DNA of 7,933 bases, from positions 1 through 7,933 of the forward strand of contig DAOVQG010000223.1 in assembly GCA_030628805.1 (NCBI GenBank), given 5' to 3'. The notes under the pieces are model-generated. The model worked only from the letters and a program-made list of their open reading frames with translations, searched no databases and was not told the DNA's origin. The stretch's first letter is position 1. Every line of letters begins with the position of its first letter. Position numbers and translations under genes: made by a program. This DNA is from JAGMDK01 sp023128695. GTDB taxonomy: Bacteria; Planctomycetota; Phycisphaerae; UBA1845; Fen-1342. Below are positions 5,701 through 7,933 of the stretch, piece after piece.

Positions 5701-7101
5701 TGGGGTCCGGTCCTGCGGCTGACCAATGACACCATCGAGGACACGAACCCGCAGGTGGCCTACGACGCCACGGGCACGCCACTGCTGGTCTGGTGGAGCG
5801 GCGGCGAGATCGAAGCGGCCACGGACCTGACCTTGACCGACCGACACACGATCGTCGCGAGCGTCAACGGCGTGACACCCGGCAAGTCGTACCTGCGCCT
5901 GGCGCGTGGGATGGATGGCCAACTCGGGCTAGTGTGGGAGACAGCCAGCGATGCCTTAATTGACATGTGGACCGCGTTGTATGACCCGGTTCTCCAGGCG
6001 TGGACCAAGCGGATGCTCCTGACCAGCGACGACAGCGAAGAACGGAGCATGTCGTGCGCGTTCGACGAGACTGGCGACTTGGTTGTGGCCTACAACAAGG
6101 TCGAGACGGTCTACGAGACCGAGATCATCATGGTCGGGGACGTGGAAGTGGAGGCGGAGATAGCAGACACCGGCGAGGCCAGCCTATACTTGCTGCGGCA
6201 CATCATCAGCGGCGACCTGGCGGCCAGTGATGAAGACGTGACGCTCGATCCGCCGAACCCGGTGGCGGGCGAGACGGCGACGATCACGGCCACGGTCAAA
6301 AACCTCGGCGACGTGCCGGCGGTTGACCTGGACGTGGCGTTCTACGACGGCGACCCGGGCGGGACCGGCACGTTGATCGACGTCACGACCTACGGTGGCC
6401 CGTTGGTAGGCGGTGATGAGGTTGAGGTCAGCGTTGAGTGGCTGGTGCCCGGTTCGGTCGACTCGCACGACATCTACGTCGTGGTCGACCCCGACTTGGT
6501 GCAGGAAGACCGCGACCGCAACAACAACACGGCCATCCTGCCCGGCGTGATGAAGCCGGACGTGACCATCGAGTCGATCCTGGTGCAGAACGCGGGTCCG
6601 GCTGACCGGATCCTGACGATCCGCGCGCTCAACGCGTCCGGCCTGGCCGTGTCGGATGTAGACGTAACGCTGCGCCGCGACGCCGAAGACGGCGAGTTGC
6701 TCCAGGCCTTCACGATCACGGACACGATCGTGCCTGGCGCGTTCTTCGACATCTCCTGGGTCTGGGAAGACGCCGCACCGTTCCCCGGCGGCTCGGCTGA
6801 GGTGTTTGCCATCGCCGATGAGGCCGACGCCATCGACGAGTTCGACGAGGACAACAACGTGCGCTCGGCGCTGGTGACGAATCAGCCGCCGGCGCATCCT
6901 GGCGACTGGGACAACGACAACGACGTGGACATCGACGACTTCGCCGAGTTCCCGGCCTGCATGAGCGGCCCGTGGGGCTCGCCGGGGTTCGTCATCCCCT
7001 CGCAGGACTGCCTGGACGTCTTCGACTTCGACGCGGACGCGGATGTGGACCTGAAGGACTTCGCCGGCTTTCAGCGGGCGTTTACGGGAGGATCGAGGTA
7101 A
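2719..7101 (+). CDS. Giant secreted multidomain protein with beta-propeller, CARDB-like domains and C-terminal dockerin
   Basis: The protein has 1460 residues from GTG 2719, chosen because LRRVTIAALLILVSGWNAYA directly after it is a complete signal peptide (cleavage near 21-22). The frame is open back to ATG 2581, which has GGAGG 9 bases upstream, but those 46 codons run through a palindromic repeat. Approximate order: jelly-roll, carbohydrate-binding-like domain opening GDFEGSMDGW (23-147); Ig-like beta-sandwich with VSDDGGASWG (148-254); carboxypeptidase-regulatory-like domain (261-340); PKD-like region (342-446); unrecognised Gly/aromatic-rich region (447-699); seven propeller-type repeats such as SPRIATASDGTAMLTW (about 754-1129); two CARDB-like domains (1165-1277 and 1279-1387); and a dockerin with calcium loops DWDNDNDVDIDDF and DFDADADVDLKDF (1394-1460). 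It is probably exported and displayed or anchored outside the cell. No catalytic motif is visible, so a binding or adhesive role is inferred. Confidence 0.88.
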   Translation: MLRRVTIAALLILVSGWNAYAAVIGDFEGSMDGWGPVKGTAQIVYTDSYTGSASVQASANQSWGGIYRMYPIGSQTVSARVKITSGQVGIMVCYDYAHHGHSWWSQLVGPSDEWQLISVSGPAACDEICVYSVGGPAVFLVDYIRTGSVFPIVDEVSAAQRSDATKFVDIEYTLEGEGESYLITLQVSDDGGASWGITPSELAQSGDVGDGVVPGEHKHVVWNPMIDIAGTSGENFKVRILAGAEHYADSNVFSIVAAGPGDLMGTVRDQMSGDEIVGADVSVNGEPPVQTDEYGQFFFSEVPAGEATIDVSAAGYYAVTQNVQIREDSFTNVDILLTPDMGFGVVDVRGQYCGPGKHVYYLDGVNLTETLTATIDWGSHTPDYVRWTISTDPGNPIEEACTEDTCSHTFNMGTDFGEGGTLKVTAVAADSTESLPYPVNFKVVAPPLAIPVNALRPNFGGETLTYDVPEGSCPVEPIDEGAAAEDIPDDIPFFSLNDVTLKTTGMFSGSLKGDGTVEGTLSTPDWMMPETQIGLLEFKPEFSGTWAFRFNQQTGVWEHVKSALEISLDAKAETPPYLLWPAPPIYAFGEGGITFGLGLMADYWTGPSQAEYHFTGHVKPWIGGGVGAGLSDLASIEGYVNGGLHFYFVCPPEDSPCWGCLDRFGLWVKAGARAHLLFVEVFDLSSTWTHDFCGGRWDSQKWGEERWTARIMDRDYLGKGHYAVFVANLYDTRGSRDEVTVEIPLQLNVFPWSEPDLAASGDDLLLAWVYDDPNRTPVNRTEVIFSKYDAATELWSEPVAVADDGTADFHPRIAALPNGDAILAWENVSEVLIEPGEPGDPCIDECIGDPNYQECLVDCKLEEAKAKLEIAVSLYDAALGTWTAQTILTSNGHMDRSPRIATASDGTAMLTWVSNAANEEIGDPNYPNDIHYAIYDGVDWSVPADVALDVSSIVKSALAYDGTGAVLLFIGDTDDDQDTLEDRELYAIEYSGGSWGPVLRLTNDTIEDTNPQVAYDATGTPLLVWWSGGEIEAATDLTLTDRHTIVASVNGVTPGKSYLRLARGMDGQLGLVWETASDALIDMWTALYDPVLQAWTKRMLLTSDDSEERSMSCAFDETGDLVVAYNKVETVYETEIIMVGDVEVEAEIADTGEASLYLLRHIISGDLAASDEDVTLDPPNPVAGETATITATVKNLGDVPAVDLDVAFYDGDPGGTGTLIDVTTYGGPLVGGDEVEVSVEWLVPGSVDSHDIYVVVDPDLVQEDRDRNNNTAILPGVMKPDVTIESILVQNAGPADRILTIRALNASGLAVSDVDVTLRRDAEDGELLQAFTITDTIVPGAFFDISWVWEDAAPFPGGSAEVFAIADEADAIDEFDEDNNVRSALVTNQPPAHPGDWDNDNDVDIDDFAEFPACMSGPWGSPGFVIPSQDCLDVFDFDADADVDLKDFAGFQRAFTGGSR

Positions 7102-7289
7102 TGGGGTGCAGGACGAAATCGGCAGGGTGCCGCCAGCCCGCCCCGCAGGGGCGCGGGAGGTGTTCCTGGCGCTGCCTGCACGCGGCGTTTCCGACGATGC
7201 GCGGGTTCGCGTGGCAGGGAGGATACGTCGCCGCTTGGCCTGTCCCAAGTTTCTGCGGCAAACGTTCCACGAGTACGCCGGCCGTATGA
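7101..7289 (+). CDS. Doubtful 62-residue ORF coupled to the giant gene
   Basis: The giant gene's stop and this ATG share a base (TAATG, 7099-7103), and GGGAGG at 7086-7091 lies 9 bases upstream, so translation would be well supported. The product, MGCRTKSAGCRQPAPQGRGR..., is rich in Arg and Cys (five Cys) and has no domain, signal peptide or membrane segment I recognise. Much of its first half is encoded by a strong hairpin. It may be a remnant of a longer gene or simply an open frame in GC-rich DNA. Confidence 0.25.
   Translation: MGCRTKSAGCRQPAPQGRGRCSWRCLHAAFPTMRGFAWQGGYVAAWPVPSFCGKRSTSTPAV
7122..7179 (+). terminator. Long GC-rich hairpin just after the giant gene
   Basis: The outer arms GCAGG...GCCAG (7122-7136) and CTGGC...CCTGC (7166-7179) pair around an inner stem. 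In the inner stem, CCCG and CCCC (7137-7144) pair with GGGG (7148-7151) and CGGG (7154-7157). It starts 20 bases after the stop codon, a plausible place for transcript end or 3' stabilisation. No U-tract follows, so a classical intrinsic terminator is not supported. The rest of 7180-7454 shows no gene or site I can identify. Confidence 0.3.
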
Positions 7290-7454
7290 GGAGTCCGTTT
7301 ATCAGGAGGCCCTTCGTCGGCGGAATTCCCCCCTGGCGGAGCCCTGTTCATGAGTGCACTGACCGAACCCATGCGAAGGGCTGCAACCTGTCAAAAACCA
7401 GGTCCCCGACATCTTGACGGACAACCTCAGATGTCCGCGGGGCGGAATGATGAA

Positions 7455-7712
7455 TCACCACGCCTCCCGCCAAACCGCGCCATCCAGGCGTTCGTGATGG
7501 AAAGCGGCCCACTCGCGGATTTGCGGCCTGCCCCCGATGGTGTCCAGGATGCTGGTTGGCACCGAGAGCTTGCCAAGGTTGTGGAGGTGGCCCGCGGCAC
7601 GCATCAGGTGCAGCTCTCGGGGTGAGAAGTTGAGTCTCTCCGCCAGCGCCAGCGCGGTGGCCGCCACGCCGGCTCTGCGGAGCGATCCTGTTCGGCTCCG
7701 GCCCCGTATCTG
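7455..7712 (-). pseudogene. Decayed HD-GYP-type phosphodiesterase fragment
   Basis: The minus-strand frame, open from 7712 with a GTG at 7667, reads AATALALAERLNFSPREL, then AAGHLHNLGKLSVPTSIL, then DTIGGRPQIREWAAFHHERLDG, and stops after AVWREAW. HD-GYP domains (cyclic-di-GMP phosphodiesterases and relatives) carry HD-x-GK-x-x-x-P, a ~25-residue helix pair, then HHE-x-x-DG-x-GYP. Here the HD aspartate is Asn30 (numbered from GTG 7667), the segment between 'PTSIL' and 'DTIGG' is missing, and the GYP signature after HHERLDG is replaced. The usual N-terminal part is also absent. I infer a dead fragment of a larger gene that is truncated on both sides and internally deleted. Confidence 0.55.
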
Positions 7713-7737
7713 TTATCGTCGCGCCTGAAGGGTGGTA

Positions 7738-7933
7738 TTAGCTGAGCATGGAGGCCGGGTGCCATGCCCAAGCGTCAGTGCGGACGACGAAGCCGGAGTT
7801 GGTGTTGGTGTCGCGTTTGAACTTGAACGTGGCGACGTACTTCTCGCCGCGGAACCCCCGGCGGATCATGCCGTTATGCTTGGCGAAGCCGGAGCATTCG
7901 AGGACGTTGCGGTCACTGGAATCGACGTGGCCG
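7738..7933 (-). CDS. 3' end of an unrecognised gene (partial, runs off the window)
   Basis: A minus-strand frame is open from the window edge to a TAA at 7740-7738 and gives at least 64 residues: ...VDSSDRNVLECSGFAKHNG, MIRRGFRGEKYVATFKFKR, DTNTNSGFVVRTDAWAWHPA and SMLS. The composition looks genuinely coding: balanced, alternating beta-type residues, few rare residues and mostly G/C third bases. I do not recognise a family. The repeated hydrophobic/charged alternation suggests a beta-rich C-terminal domain. It converges with the giant gene and reads in the same direction as the HD-GYP fragment, which lies 25 bases further downstream. No terminator is visible after its stop. Confidence 0.55.
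   Translation of the reverse strand, partial: GHVDSSDRNVLECSGFAKHNGMIRRGFRGEKYVATFKFKRDTNTNSGFVVRTDAWAWHPASMLS

Noticed and set aside
6184..7248. 354-residue minus-strand open frame opposite the giant gene
   Set aside because: It is rich in Arg, Val, His and Asp, as expected from the reverse of GC-biased codons. It has no domain and lies fully opposite a well-supported gene.
7106..7417. 103-residue plus-strand frame after the giant gene
   Set aside because: It is Arg/Pro-rich without domain or ribosome site, overlaps the better-positioned TAATG frame and starts within the hairpin region.

Overview
The window is GC-rich bacterial DNA (roughly 60-70% G+C in most coding stretches). The best clue to its origin is the long secreted protein in the middle. 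It joins a signal peptide, beta-sandwich domains, a beta-propeller and CARDB-like domains to a C-terminal dockerin-type pair of calcium loops. That layout is typical of Planctomycetota, particularly Phycisphaerae-like lineages. This assignment is an inference from protein style; no marker gene is present.

Positions 1-2448 form a small island of toxin-antitoxin-type gene pairs, all on the plus strand. There are three minimal nucleotidyltransferase (MNT) genes at 1-339, 376-690 and 1203-1508. Each is followed by an overlapping HEPN-type partner start, and the partner's ATG lies inside the last few codons of the nucleotidyltransferase. Only the middle pair is intact (HEPN at 677-1069). The first partner is an 18-codon stub (323-379). 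The third, a HepT/DUF86-like gene beginning at 1495, is broken after 42 codons by a 116-bp palindromic-ended element (1621-1736). A PIN-domain toxin (1803-2279) with a small overlapping antitoxin (2260-2448) closes the island. The island is rich in repeats: an 18-bp direct repeat replaces the N-terminus of the first nucleotidyltransferase, and a 7-bp tandem array follows the PIN pair.

Positions 2449-2718 are non-coding or doubtful. They hold the 7-bp array and a second, unrelated pair of inverted palindromes (2634-2710), which lies directly upstream of the signal peptide of the giant gene. Both palindrome pairs resemble REPINs, the inverted REP doublets mobilised by RAYT transposases; no RAYT gene is in the window.

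Positions 2719-7101 encode the 1460-residue secreted multidomain protein. Beyond it, 7102-7454 holds a strong hairpin and one doubtful 62-codon reading frame coupled to the giant gene. On the minus strand there is a decayed HD-GYP-type fragment (7455-7712) and the 3' end of an unrecognised gene that runs off the window (7738-7933).

Overall this looks like an accessory region where toxin-antitoxin pairs collect and decay next to a surface or secreted protein. I see no evidence for a wholly new defence system. The most notable signals are the two REPIN-like elements, one disrupting a HepT toxin gene, and the fossil HEPN partner.
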